A program made the position numbers and the translations under genes. The notes beneath the pieces are model-generated. The model saw only the letters and a program-made list of their open reading frames with translations, did no database searches and was not told the DNA's origin. Positions 21,990 to 35,400 of a DNA stretch of 64,000 nucleotides are shown here, piece by piece (the stretch's first letter is position 1; each line of letters starts with the position of its first letter). Source of the stretch: Bombyx mori (taxonomy: Eukaryota; Arthropoda; Insecta; Lepidoptera; Bombycidae); the NCBI RefSeq assembly GCF_030269925.1, contig NC_085126.1:870501-934500 (forward strand). The letters are read 5' to 3'.

Positions 21990-22450
21990 GGCTTCCTCTG
22001 AAATTGTATGTGAAAAGGTGGCCATTATTTTATGTGTGTTAACTGAATTTAAATAGCTCATTGCAGAGTGTAAATCACAAAACTACTGACCTTTTTACTG
22101 TCTCATAATATCTAGACGTGCTTACATAATCATGAGCACAAAAAAAGCCTTCGAGAAACTTCTTTTCACCGAGAGAATTACAAGAAATCCAACAATGCAA
22201 AGTTATTTTCTTTAAGACAGCTATTTCGAGCCAGAAAAAACATAACAGAACCGACTTTTAGGAGGCAGTTTTTTTATTGGTTTGAAAATTAAGCAGTCGT
22301 TTCTTGCGTAAACTTTGTTAAGAAATTTTTCGACTTTTATTTTATTTTTATAATGGTCCTTTATCTAGATGTTACATCAAGTGGAATGTGAATTTGTGTC
22401 TGGTACAGCACGTTGTGGTCTTTCATGAATGTTTGCAACAAACCTTTTTT
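21990..22450. other. no recognisable gene
   Basis: Unassigned AT-rich sequence. Confidence 0.4.
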
Positions 22451-22455
22451 TTTAT

Positions 22456-22578
22456 TGCTATACTGGGACTTTTAAACTTATATCTCAAGGTGGGTGGCGC
22501 ATTTACGTTGTAGATTTCTATGGGCTCCAGTAACCACTTAACACCAGGTGTGCTGTGAGCTCGTCCACCCATCTAAGG
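22456..22578 (+). repeat. Bm1 3' fragment
   Basis: ATATCTCAAGGTGGGTGGCG to GTCCACCCATCTAAGG: last third of Bm1 without an A tail. Confidence 0.75.
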
Positions 22579-22705
22579 TATACTAAGCTATATAAAAAAA
22601 GCCTCGACGGTTGAGGTGTCCAGATGTCGGTAACTCTCCGACACGGGTTGATCTAGGTGTATGACAGCTTTTACATGACAGGAGTGGCAAGAAAATTATA
22701 GAATA

Positions 22706-22862
22706 CTTTTTTATTGCCTTTGTAGGCAGACGAGCATACGGACCATGTGATGGTGAGTGGTTACCGTCGCCCATGGACTTCAGCAATGCGAGGGACAGAG
22801 CCAAGCCGCTGCTTACCGCTTAATACTCTCTACAAGCCTCGTTTGAAGAAGGACATGTCATC
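22706..22862 (-). repeat. LINE family C 3' end
   Basis: Antisense TTATTGCCTTTGTAGGCAG to GAAGAAGGACATGTCATC, interrupted on the right by a Bm1. Confidence 0.75.
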
Positions 22863-22863
22863 A

Positions 22864-23098
22864 TTTTTTATTTTTTTATTGCTTAGATGAGTGAACGAGC
22901 TCACAGCCCACCTGGTTACTGGAGCCCATAGACATCTACAATGCGCCACGCACCTTGAGATATAAGTTCTTAGGTCTCAGTATGGTTACAACGGCTGCCC
23001 CCACCCTTCAAACCGAAACGCACTACTGCTTCACGACTGAAATAGGCAGGGTGGTGGTACCTACCCGTGCGGACTCACAAGAGGTCCTACCACCAGTT
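22864..23098 (-). repeat. Bm1 3' half
   Basis: T-rich tail then TTGCTTAGATGAGTGAACG, to CCTACCACCAGT. It lies about 40 bp upstream of the TATA-like box of the protease homolog gene. Confidence 0.85.
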
Positions 23099-23136
23099 TG
23101 TGTGGTTTGAAATACATTTCGATGTCTATGAGTATC

Positions 23137-23144
23137 TATATAAA
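23137..23144 (+). promoter_or_regulatory. candidate TATA box of the protease homolog gene
   Basis: TATATAAA lies 283 bp upstream of the start codon, between a Bm1 and the first exon. A second TATAAA at 23405 is only about 20 bp before the ATG, too close for a usual insect 5' leader. Placement is inference only. Confidence 0.35.
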
Positions 23145-23426
23145 GCCGAATAGACCGCGAGCTTGTTCACGCTTGTCTGGTGCCAAAAAAGCTACGCCAA
23201 TAACATAAGCAAAAAAGAACTATGTTTTAAATCAAAATAAAATCGGAGTTTTCCTTAAAAATACAATACATTTTTATGCACTACATTAAAAAAAAATTCT
23301 TTCACAATATCCTTTAAACTATAAAAATTTAATTCTCCCATCAACATTTATTTCGCGGGCTCGTAAAAACGGCACCGTAAAATATGTACTTGTAATAACG
23401 AAAATATAAAATTCAGCACACGCGAA

Positions 23427-26400
23427 ATGTTGTATTTCATTTTGAGTGCACTGCTCCTCAAATTTTATGAAGGTAGTGCTTTTAATCATAGCATCAACTT
23501 TAAGGGTGCGGTCAACGAACTTTTATATGCGCTAAACGTTAAAACAGAAGATGAAAGGCTCAATGACCTAAAAGAAAAGATAGATAATATCAACAGTTAC
23601 GTTATAGATAATGATGTAATCGAAGAAATGATTTTAAACGCGACAAAAGAAACGAACTTAAATCAAACTGACTTTTTCAAAGCTTTACAAGAGAAGGAAA
23701 CGTTTAATAAAAATACTGATGAAATAAAAAGTTTGTATCTAAAAATCAAGGAGAAGATGAATCGTGATGATGTAATGAAGATATTGGCCGACAGAGGTGA
23801 TGAGAATGTGATCAAAGCTGCCCGAAGAGCAATGAATCATGATTACAATGATAGGAACGATGAAGAACTTATAGATACGGTTGTCGATAAGATGTTAGCT
23901 GAGACGCCGAAAGATAATCACGTGCTTCCATATAATGATAGTATTTATTGGGGTAAGTTGATACAGTACCCGGCGTTAAATACCGCACATCGACCTTTAG
24001 AAAGAGATAATAGACTAACTTCGGCTTCGTAGAGCGCTATCTCTGTCACGCGAAACACTAACAACTAAAAGATTCACCGAAAAGTTATCAGCAGGATTCT
24101 CTGTATATTACACCGGGGTAATGCATTGTAAGTCGTGAATCTTCCGATTGATGCCGCGAAGCAGTCATCCGTTTTAGTTTCAAGGGTAGGGTAGGTAATA
24201 TATTTGGCCCTTGACCCTCATACCACAATGCAGCGTAGTCCCTAGGCTTTGGCTAATACTTTACACCAGACTGGCCGTGAGCTCTCCTCATATATAAGTA
24301 ACAAAATTTAATAGTATCATGATATTGTCCTCTAGACCCAAAAGGCGAATTAAACGACCTAAATACCTACCACCAGCATGACGGCCGGCGAATCTACAAG
24401 GGGGAGAGATCCACAGTGCTGTATTATCCGTTCATGGTGTCTATTCATGTGATGGGAAGATTTTGGTGTGGCGGTTCAATTTACTGGCACGATTTGGTCC
24501 TCACTTCAGCGGCTTGCTTACAGCTGTATGTATTACTTATTGCATTGTTAATATATTTTAACATTTGATTACTATTTATTTAGCGTTGCCATTATGCGCG
24601 TTTTTTGATTACTACTTTTGATTGAGTTGTAAATAGTAATTTCCTGTTTTACTTATAGGACACACAACAATAGATTCTTCAGAGAGAACCCGAGGATTCT
24701 CCAAGTGAGGGTTGGCAGCAATCATAGCAGGATTGGAGGAGAAATGATTGATGCCCTTGAGGTAACAAGGTTTTTTTTATTTTATTTTTATTGCTTAGAT
24801 GTGTGGACGAGCTCACAGCCCACCTGGTGTTAAATGGTTACTGGAGCCCATAGACATCTACAGCGTAAATGCGCCACACACCTTGAGATTTATGTTCCAA
24901 GGTCTCAAGTATAGTTACAACGGCTGTCCCACCCTTCGAACCGAGACGCTTTACTGCTTCACGGCAAAAATAGGGAGGGTGGTGATAGCTACCCTAGCTT
25001 TTCCTTTGTTTTTCTGTAATGTTCATAGCATATTAAGTCTTTGTCTCTCTAGGACTATGTTTTACGATATTGTTTATTACTGCGACGGATGAATGACCTC
25101 CCCTCCCTTCTCTACTCTGATACGTTTAGCTCTGGTCACCGGAACCCAGAGAAGACGTGAACGCTAATTCTCAGTTTTGGAGCACCATTAAACTAGAACT
25201 CGTAACTGTTCCGGGATCAAAATAAGCCCAGTATTAGTACCGCCTAAAGTGCACCCAAATTGCAGTAATTACAGTTTTTTTCTCGAGTTTGGGTTTTGTT
25301 AATCTATCTTCATTCGGGTGCGCGTGTGAAATTGTTTGTTTGATTGAATAGGTGGACGAGCTCACAGCCCACCTGGTGTTAAGTGATACTGGAGCTCATA
25401 GACATTTACAACGTAAATGCGCCACCCACCTTTGAGATTTATGTTCCAAGGTTTCAAGTACAGTTACAACGGCTGCCCCACCCTTCGAACCGAAACGCTT
25501 TACTGCTTCACGGCAAAAATAGGGATGGTGGTGGTAGCTACCCGCACGGACTCACAAGAAGTCCTACCACCAGTAAAACCACTAGTAACCATTTGTTTAT
25601 TTATTGTCCTTGTAGGCAGACAAGTATACGGCCCACCTGATGTTGAGTGGTTACCGTCGCCCATGGACTTCAGCAATGCCAGGGGCAGAGCCAAACCGCT
25701 GCCTACCGCTTCAACATAAATACTTATTGTCGATAAACTAAAGATATAAGACTGCATTATCACATTCAATAGGTTTTCTTCCATCCAACGTACGATCCTA
25801 AAACTTTAAGAAACAACATAGCTGTAATCAGACTCCGTCGGCATCTGTACTTCAATTACCACCGGATCCCGAAGATCATCGATATATCTGACAGCCCTAA
25901 CGCGATCCCGGATACAGCCGAGATACTGTTACTAGGATGGGGAGTTACTAAGGTAAGTGTTCAATGATATCGCTTATACGGTGCTACAAAGTTACTTATG
26001 CAATTTTTATTAACATTGAACTGAGTATGAGTAAATACATTTTTTAATAGTTACTAGCTGACCCGGCAGACTTCGTAGTGCCTCAATCGATAAATAAAAT
26101 ACCTAAACTTTTGTATAAACTAAACTTAAAACAAACAAAAGGAATCCGTCCGACACGTCAAAGGAAAAACAAAATTGTTATTTTTATTTAATTACTAGCA
26201 TTTTCATATTTATCTACCTTTTAAACCTTCTCTGGACTTCCACAAATAATTCAAGACCAAAATTAGCCAAATCGGTCCAGCCGTTCTCGTGTTTTAGCAA
26301 GACTAACGAACAGCAATTCATTTTGATATAGATTAGTGAGATGAGAGAGATATTTACTTTTACTGATGGAGTTTAAATATTATCATTTTATTTCTATAGC

Positions 26401-29400
26401 CTAGCAGAACTATATAAGAATTATATAATATTTCTCCTGAAAAATTACCTAAATTTGCAAAAGTTACGTTATCGCACCGTATGTGGGATATATTACCGAA
26501 CACCTTTGTCAGCATAATTCGCGTGACGCGTTAACTTCTAAGCTCGACTTTGTTTCCAACTTTATTTATTTCTTTATTCCCAAAAAAAATCCACAAATTT
26601 TTTTACTCTCAAAAATCGTCAGTCCACGATCAACAACCGCGTCACCCGGGTGCATTCATGACATTAACACTTCATTGATTTACTTCATAGTTTAACAATA
26701 AACATTTTTAAGCAACATATGCCCGTATCTTTAGACGTTTCGTAAAATAGTCCTTCACTCTTAACTCATCCGATGATGCTCGAGCATTCCCTCGAAACTT
26801 ACTCGAGTTTGGTATTTTTAGTCGACCATTACAATATTCCTCAACTGTCCTCGAGTGAGGTAATAATGATGAAAATTTGATCAAGCTAGCATCAAACCCA
26901 TAGAGTTCTGTAGTCTATGGTCATTGTTTAATGTCAAAGTCAAGCTGCCGCTGTCTGTTTGACACTAGATGAACTTGTTTGATGTTTTGGTTGCTACGTT
27001 ATTCGTAAATATGTGTGCGTGCGGTAAATCTGAAAGTATACACTTTATTTTCTAACCTATTATTATTTTAGATTTCGGATCGGGCTTTGTATTTTTATTC
27101 GCCGCTTTTGTGTGATTTTGGTTGCATCGTGTTGTTGAAGTGCTTTTCCACAACCACCAGTTTATTATTATATAAATAAAACTTATAATCGCATTGACTT
27201 TATTTATCAGGTAGTAAGCAAAATATGTCTCTTATGTAGGTAAATAAAATAAAGAGCTTCAAATGTCTAACCTCGAACTATTTACTTTATTAATAAATAT
27301 TATCAAACTTAAATTATCAAAATATGCGGGAATCATGCACAGATCCAGGCCATTGCACAACAAAATCATATATTTCCATTTGCGGTCCACATACTATTTG
27401 GACATTGATAGAAAACCAGCCTTGAGGAACGTTCAAGGTACGTCGCGACGTACCTTGACTTGACAGTTCGCTTACTTCACTCCGGTTAGGAAAATTTTCC
27501 AAGGACGTTTGAGTGGAGTTTATTTTTACGACTAATCATACCAAAACGCGCGTTGGAGGTTGAGTCGAGTCGAGTTAAGCTCGTGTAAACGACTAAAGAT
27601 ACGGGTGATAATCTTTGAATAACGAACTCACACTGCACCCTACAGTAAGATAACGCGATTTGATCTTCATATTATAGCAGTGCCCGTGTATGAATGTAAT
27701 GAGTGTGGTGGAAGCAACTTTGATGTCCCACTTGTTTTTGCTGGTCAATTAAGTTTTTTTTATAGCTTAGTTGGGTGGATTAGCCCACCACCCACCTGGT
27801 GTTAAGTGGTTACCAGAGCCCATAGACATCTACAAAGTAAGTGCGCCACCCACCTTGAGATATAAGTTCTAAGTTCTCAAGTATAGTTACAACGGCTGCC
27901 TTACCCTTCAAACCGAAACGCATTACTGCTTCACGGCAGAAATAGGCAGGACGGTGGACCTGCGCGGACTCACAAGAGGTCCTACCACCAGTAAACATAA
28001 ATAGGCAAAGTTAGTTCTTAAACAGTCGCTCTCGATCAGCACTACGTGATATTATGTACCTAAGTAAGCACTGAGACTTGAGTGAGTCAGACCCATGAGT
28101 TGGTACCGTCATCCTGAAGATTTCGTATCTCATAACTCAGAGTAGAATGCTTATGAGCTACTAGGGCGGAATAACTCAGGCACTAATGCAGTTCAAGAAA
28201 GACTTAAGTATCGTGTTTTAATTTCAAGCGAAAACAAACTCTAAAATAAAGAAATAGTGTACAGCTTATTGAATAGTTACGATATGAACGGTTGTTTGTT
28301 TGGATGTTTGTTACTCGAACGCGCGAAAACAACAAAAGGTATTTTAACGAATGTGTGGGCAAAGATCACTTAGATTGAAATATAGGATACCTTTTATCAT
28401 GCTATATGTAATGACCCTTGTATACCTGTTATAATAATACAACAGTATGATCGCTGGTACGTGGTATTATATACCAATCGATCAGCAAAACATCTTGTTA
28501 CGGACGTGATGACGTTACGGTCTTCATTCCGAATAGATACGTGTTTCATTCGTTTTACAAAATAAATTGTGAGGCACGTCTAGTTTTTTCTTTTTATATA
28601 ATACTAGCGACCCGCTCCGGCTCCGCTCGGGTCTTTAACAAAAATTCCAACGATATTTGACGTTTTTTTTTTTTTAATAAAAGAACACTTATTACAGCAT
28701 AACTATAATAGTTAGACATATGCTGTCGCGACACTTTTTGTAAATAATAATGTGTTCTACCAAGTCGTAGTACATTCTTTTATTCTATCGTGAATAGTTT
28801 ATCGCAGCGCACACGATGTAAACAATATCTTAGGTAATTTTTTTATACCTTGGGTTACATTATTGGAGTTTTAGTAAGGATCCCTATTTTTTTTCAAAAA
28901 AGATTATAGCCTACGTCACTCGGAAATAGTGCTTCCAAACAGTGAAAGAATTTTTCAAAACGGGTCAGTAGTTTCGGAGCCTATATACAAACAAACAAAC
29001 AAATCTTTCCTCTTTATAATATTAGTATAGATGTGACTCACTGTGGCCACAACTTATTCCGTATGGAATCTAAACAAAATATAAGTAGCCTAAGTTACTC
29101 CTCATTACACAAGCTATCTGCCGGTGAAAGTCCCATCAAAATTAGTCCAGCCATTCCATAGATTAGCCGGAACAAACTCACCGACAAAAATTATATAAAA
29201 ATGTTCTTTTGGTATACATATGTACCGTATATATAGTTACATTAATTTGCATGTAGTAAAAAGTGGTTATTTTAATATTACAAACAAACACTCATTTTAT
29301 ATTTTATTTGTAGATTAGAATTGAGATTATTCCTATTTTTAATTTTGTTTCAATTATCACCTTTTGTTTTATTAGTCTCTGTTTTTTTTCCTCCTACCTA

Positions 29401-32400
29401 TGATGATAGCCTTGAGAGGCTATTTCAGTTTCACCCTAACATGTAGGTGAACTCACGGGGCTCAAACCGGAAGTGTTGCTTGCACTGGCCCTACCAAGAG
29501 CAGTGCTTCGCAGAATCTACCACCGGATCGGAAACGCGACCCACTGAGAAGATCCGGCGAGAAATTCAGTCCGTATGGGAAAAACGGACCGACTTATGCA
29601 ACGCTGCACTATTCTCAACAATCTTCATTAAGCGTGTTTGTGCTTATTTAAATTTCAGATGTCGCAAAAGCTTGATACCAGACCGATATTTTTGCAAAGG
29701 AAATTCTTGCCGGTCTACCCGAACACTTTCTGTAAAGAGGTTTACGGCGAGTAAGTAAAGGTGCATTCACATTGCGTCTAAAAATCGAAAAGTTACTGTA
29801 AGAATGATACTTTTTTTTTATTGGTTTAGTGGGTGGACGAATTCACAGTCCACCTTAGATTAAGTCCTTAGACATATCCAACGTCAATGCCACCACCCAG
29901 CTTGAGACAAAAGTCCTAAAGTTTCAGTTTTAACAGTACAACGGCCGCCTCACCCTTCAAACCACATTACTGCTTCACGGCAGAAATAAACAGTGAGGTG
30001 GTACCTATCTAAGAATGGGGAAGTCGTTGCACTGTAAACACTGAGACTTAGAAATCACGTCTCAAGGTGGGTAGTGGTATTTACGTGGTTGATGTCCATG
30101 GGCCACTGGTGGTCACTTAAAACCAGGTGGGCTGTGAGCTCGTCAACTCTTAGTAATAAAAATCACTATTCTATTTCTGCTACCGCGAGCCAGTCAATCA
30201 ATTATTCTTAACATGGAGGTTTCGTTGCAATGTGTTATGACCACCTCTAACCACTTAGCATCAATTGCTCTAGGGTTGAGCTCCTTTCGAAGTTAGCGTT
30301 GAACATCTGATCTTCACTGTATCAATAGACAGACAGACCCACTTCCAATCATCAATTCAAAATGTTCCTAAATATTTTAGTTCTGCCTGTGAAAGCGCCC
30401 TAACGTAAGGGCTTATTGCAGATACATTTATCCAATGTTTGCACGGAAAATTCTTGGGGACTACATACTTTATTGAATTAGGGTTTTTGTTTTGGAAGAA
30501 TGCCTTGTAAGCAAGGGCTGTTGATACAGATCGTATTGCGTTCGGTGGCGGTAAATATTACAAGTATGCAAACATGAACTCATTTGGAATATTTACTATT
30601 TTTTACATGCGAAAATATGTAAAAAATATGTATCATTCATGATCAGAAGATTATTTCTGGTAGTAAGGTACCTTGTGTTCTTTAACGTTGGACATTTCAT
30701 GAATATTTTTGGAACGAAGTTCCTTATGGGACGATGCGGAGGGGTAACCTAACCGGGAAAAAAAAAAGTCCGTAACGTAAGATATTTATTAGTAACTAGC
30801 GACCCGCCCTCGCTTCGCTTCGGAAACATTAAAACACACATGAAACCAAAAAAATAAAATAAAAAAAAGTAGCCTATGTTCATCAGGGACAATGTCGGCT
30901 TCTAATGGAAAAACAATTTTTCAAATCGGTCCAGTAGTTTCGGAGCCTATTCGAAACAAACAAACAAACAAATCTTTCCTCTTTATAATATTAGTAGAGA
31001 GTAGAGATGCGCACAGTGTACGACTTAACTTTGTAATAACATACAAAAAGTAACATATTTTTTTATCATTCATTGACCACGATCTCAGAGCGTTCGTTTG
31101 CGCAATACACTAACTCTTATGCAAACAACCGCGAATGAAGTGTACCACAATAAGTTGGCACGTTACCGAATGACCGTGGGTTGTTGCGAAACCTCCAGTT
31201 TTATTATCTTTATACCTCGAATAAAACTTAAAATTAATATTTTTATAATAAGGAACTTCGTTCCTATCCGGTGTCCTACGACACCACACATCTTTTTTAT
31301 GTATGCTAGTAACCTTAGCTTCACCGAGCGTGGAGGAGAGCTGACAGGGCTTAGACTGGTGAATTTGCTAATACTAGCTTTAACAAGGGCAGTGCTTCGC
31401 TGAATTTATCAATGGATCGGAATCGCTACCCGCTGAGAAAGTTCGGGGTCAAACTCATTGGCTTATGTCTGGGGTTAATTTACAAGACGAATCTTTCATC
31501 GCATTCGACGCTACCGCTTATTAACCTCAAAATGTCCCCCAAATGCAGACCCCAGTTAAAGATTACTGGTGGTAGGACCTCTTGTGAGTCCGCACGGGTA
31601 GGTACCACCACCGTGCGTATTTCTGCCGTGAAGCAGTAATGCGTTTAGGTTTCAAGGGTGCGGCAGCCGTTGTAACTATACTGAGACCTTAGAGCTCATA
31701 TCTCATGGTGGGTCGTGGCATTTACGTAGTGGATGTCTATGGGCTCCGGTAACCACGTAGCCCTAGGTAGGCTGTGAGTTCGTTAACCCATAATTTTTTT
31801 TATTTTTTTGTATTGCTAAAATGGGTGAACAATAGTGGATGGGTGGACATCTATGCAATAAAAAAAAGATCTGTTATGGACCAAGTTTGATTATATTGTC
31901 CTTTATTTTCGTTTGCATATGATTTTCTTCCGCGCCGAATTAGTGCCATCTGAAGGATTAGGCTAAAACAGCTTCCCCACTCACTGTGAAGCATATGGGC
32001 CATTAACCCCTCCGCATGCAAAAAATACTATACTTGAGACCTTAGAACTTATATCTCAAGGTGGGTGGCGCATTTACGCTGTAGATGTCTATGGGCTCCA
32101 GTAACCACTTAACACCAGGTGGGCTGTGAGTTCGTCCACCCATCTAAGCAATAATATATACATATATATAATAATCTTAATTCTGTTTTAGCAAATTCGT
32201 TTCGTCAACAATGTTCTGTGCCGGGACACTGACGACGGGGGAAGGTGCTTGTGATGTGAGTTACTTAGATCTAAAGCGGGTGGAAGGTTCTAGAAAACCA
32301 TGTTGAAATAAAAGCGGGCGTGGCTTAAAGTTCTCATGCTACAATCATGGATTCTATTTAGGAGCACAGTCGTGATGCTATATAAAATTCGACCTTACGT

Positions 32401-35400
32401 TTATGATATCTTCGGCATTCTCGTTCTGGCAAGCTCAATAAAAAAACGTCAAAATCATGAGTAAACTAGCTGTACCCATTTTTTTGATTGCCTTTGTAGG
32501 CAGACGGGCATACGGCCCACCTGATGGTGAGTGGTTACCGTCGCCCATGGACTTCAGCAATGCCAGGGGCAGAGCCAAGCCGCTGCCTACCGCTTAATAC
32601 TCTCCACAAGCCTCGTTTAATATTAACATTATTATTTCTCACCCCCACAAAGATTCTCATCATTAACGCCCCCGCAACTAGTGTAGGGAGTCCAATACTC
32701 ATATAAATATTAGCCTATCCATTAAGTACATGTATTTTCTACATGGATATCAAGATTCAAGTCAATCGGATGCATGGTTCAGTAGTTATAACGGAACATC
32801 CATAAAAACCACTGTAGATTTATATATTAGTATGGATTTCAGCATTTATTACATACACTATCAAACAACGTAGAACAAATAGTCTAAATTTGTATATTTG
32901 TGCATTTAGAGTGAAGAAGGACTCAAAAATGTACTTTATTCTAACAATATTCATACTGATGGTAGGACCTCTTGTGAGTCCGCGCGGGCAAGTACCACCA
33001 CCCTGCCTTTTTCTGCCGTGAAGCAGTAATGCGTTTCGGTGTGAATGGCGGGGCAGCCGTTGTAACTATACTGAGACCTTAGAACTGATATCTCAAGGTG
33101 GGTGGCGCATTTACGTTGTAGATGTCTGAGCTCCAGTAACCACTTAACACCAGGTGGGCTGTGAGCTCGTCCAATCAACTAAGCAATAAAAAAAATAAAA
33201 AAATAAGTAGAATGATATTTTTTGTGACGATTTCCATGGTATCAAATGTGTATCTTCAAGTGAACAAGTCAATTATCGAAACACAAGATTAAGAGTAAGG
33301 CAATAAGGTTTTTAGGTCATGAAAGACTTGGAATCGAGTTTTGTACTCAATCTTCATCTGTGCTATACATTTCAGCACGACGCAGGCGGTCCGGCGATAC
33401 TCTCCGGTCGTCTCGTGGGCATTATTTCGTTTGGCCCAACAATCTGTGGGTACCCTAATGCTCCTACGGTTTTCACTTTGGTTGGCGCTTACGCTGATTG
33501 GATAGAAAACATCAGAAATACTGTGAGTGTATTGTGTCAAATAAGTAACACTAGATGATGACCGAGCTTTACTCGGTTTTTTTTTATAACGCCATCTTGT
33601 TGTGTCTTTAAAGCTAGTATCATTATTCGCCAATAGATGTCGGGAAGAGTCATAAAGTTGATTATCGATAAAGTTGACTATTGAGAACACGAATAAAACA
33701 ACATTTTCTGAAAATAAATCGTAGCTAGATCGATTTATCGCCCCCGAAATCCCCTGTATACTAAATTTTATGAAAATCGTTGGAGCCGTTTCCGAGATTC
33801 GGATTAACTATATGTATATATACAAGAATTGCTCGTTTAAAGGTATAAGATTGAATCACTGGAACTAAACCAATTAAATCAAAGGTTTACAACCGAAGTG
33901 ATATAGGAGCGTGTATTAGTATTAGTGAGTTCACCGTCTAGTTGGGACATCGATTAACGACCTTGACTACACCACCACGGGTTGCAGATTTGAGCCCTGA
34001 TTTTTAATTTAAAAAAAAAACAAAGTTTTCCGTGTGTTGTGCTTATTTTTTTTTTAATGCTTAGATGGGTGGACGAGCTCACGACCCACCTGGTATTATG
34101 TTATTAGAGCCCGTAGGCATCAACAACGTTAATGCCGCCACTCATTGAGACATGAGTCCTAGAAGCCAGTTCTATAGTACAACGCATGACCATCAACAAC
34201 AACACACAACTGTTTCGCTCCAGAAATTGTCTGGGTGGTTATACATACCTATCCATGCGTGCTCACTAGATATTCTAAAACCGGTAGTGTCTGGTTGGAT
34301 TGTGTGGTCTAATCTGGTTAAGGGGCCACGGTTCGCACCTGCTGGTCACGCAGCGGAACGAACCTATTAAAGCGATTTCCACGCTTGTTGTGCTTGCCAA
34401 AGTAATCGTTCAGATGAAGTCGTCGTGGCCTAAAGGATAAAATATCCGGTGCATTCGTATCTTGCGATGCACCGGTGTTCGAAAAGCATTAAGCAATAAG
34501 AAAAGTTTGACAATAAACAAATAGTATGCATGCGTGTGTGTGTCAAATACATGGTAGTGTATGTAATTTATTTTTAATTGATTTAATGTATTTTTTATGC
34601 ATAATTTAACAAAAAAATATTAACATTTTTTTTCTTTTTTTTTATGATTGAAAGTTTACTGGTGGCCCGAAGGCCGTTCCAGTTTCACCAGGACAGGTGG
34701 GCGAGCAAAGGCTCAGCCAAGAGGGGCGGGATTTGCTAACAACTGCCCGAGCGCTTCCGAAGGAGACCTAACAACTCAAGAGCAATTGTTTCGCGAATGA
34801 ATCTACTACCGGATCGGAATCGCGACCCGCTGAGAAGATCCGGCGAGAAACTCAGCGGGCTGATGCATGGGTTAGGTTGCACGTCGACCTCTTTGTCGAG
34901 TTCGACGAATACGGTTACCGGGGTCCCTAAGCCTGCTCCTAGTATTAGAGCTGAAGGCATCTAATGCAAAGGTTATTGGATCTGATGGATCCGTAAGGAC
35001 GTGTCTAGGGCGTCGACGGTGACTGGCTCCTGCATGATCAGGATTCGGGGAGTAGTCAGCGGCGGCAACGATAAGGCGATTATCATGACGCATAGCCTTA
35101 TCGAAGTATCGTTCCGACGCTGACTTCATGTATTTCCGAATTGATTCGAGGCCCAGGTCGTCGTGTAGGTCAACGTTCCTCACGAACCACGGAGCCCCGA
35201 CAGCTAACCTGCAAAAGCGGGATTGTAGAGATTGGAGGGTGTCTATGTGTGTGCGGGCCGCGTGAGCGAACACCACACTCGCGTAAGTCATGACGGGCCT
35301 TATGCAAGTTTTGTAAAGTGTCACCTTGTTCCGAAGGGACATTTTACTCCGCTTACAGATCATGGGGTAGAGTCTACCGAGAATAAACGCGGCACGGTCA

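Noticed and set aside
33319..33558. Exon 7 as the final exon ending at 33558
   Set aside because: Kept only as an alternative: a strong GTGAGT donor precedes it, the stop lies in a Helitron, and an in-phase downstream exon exists.
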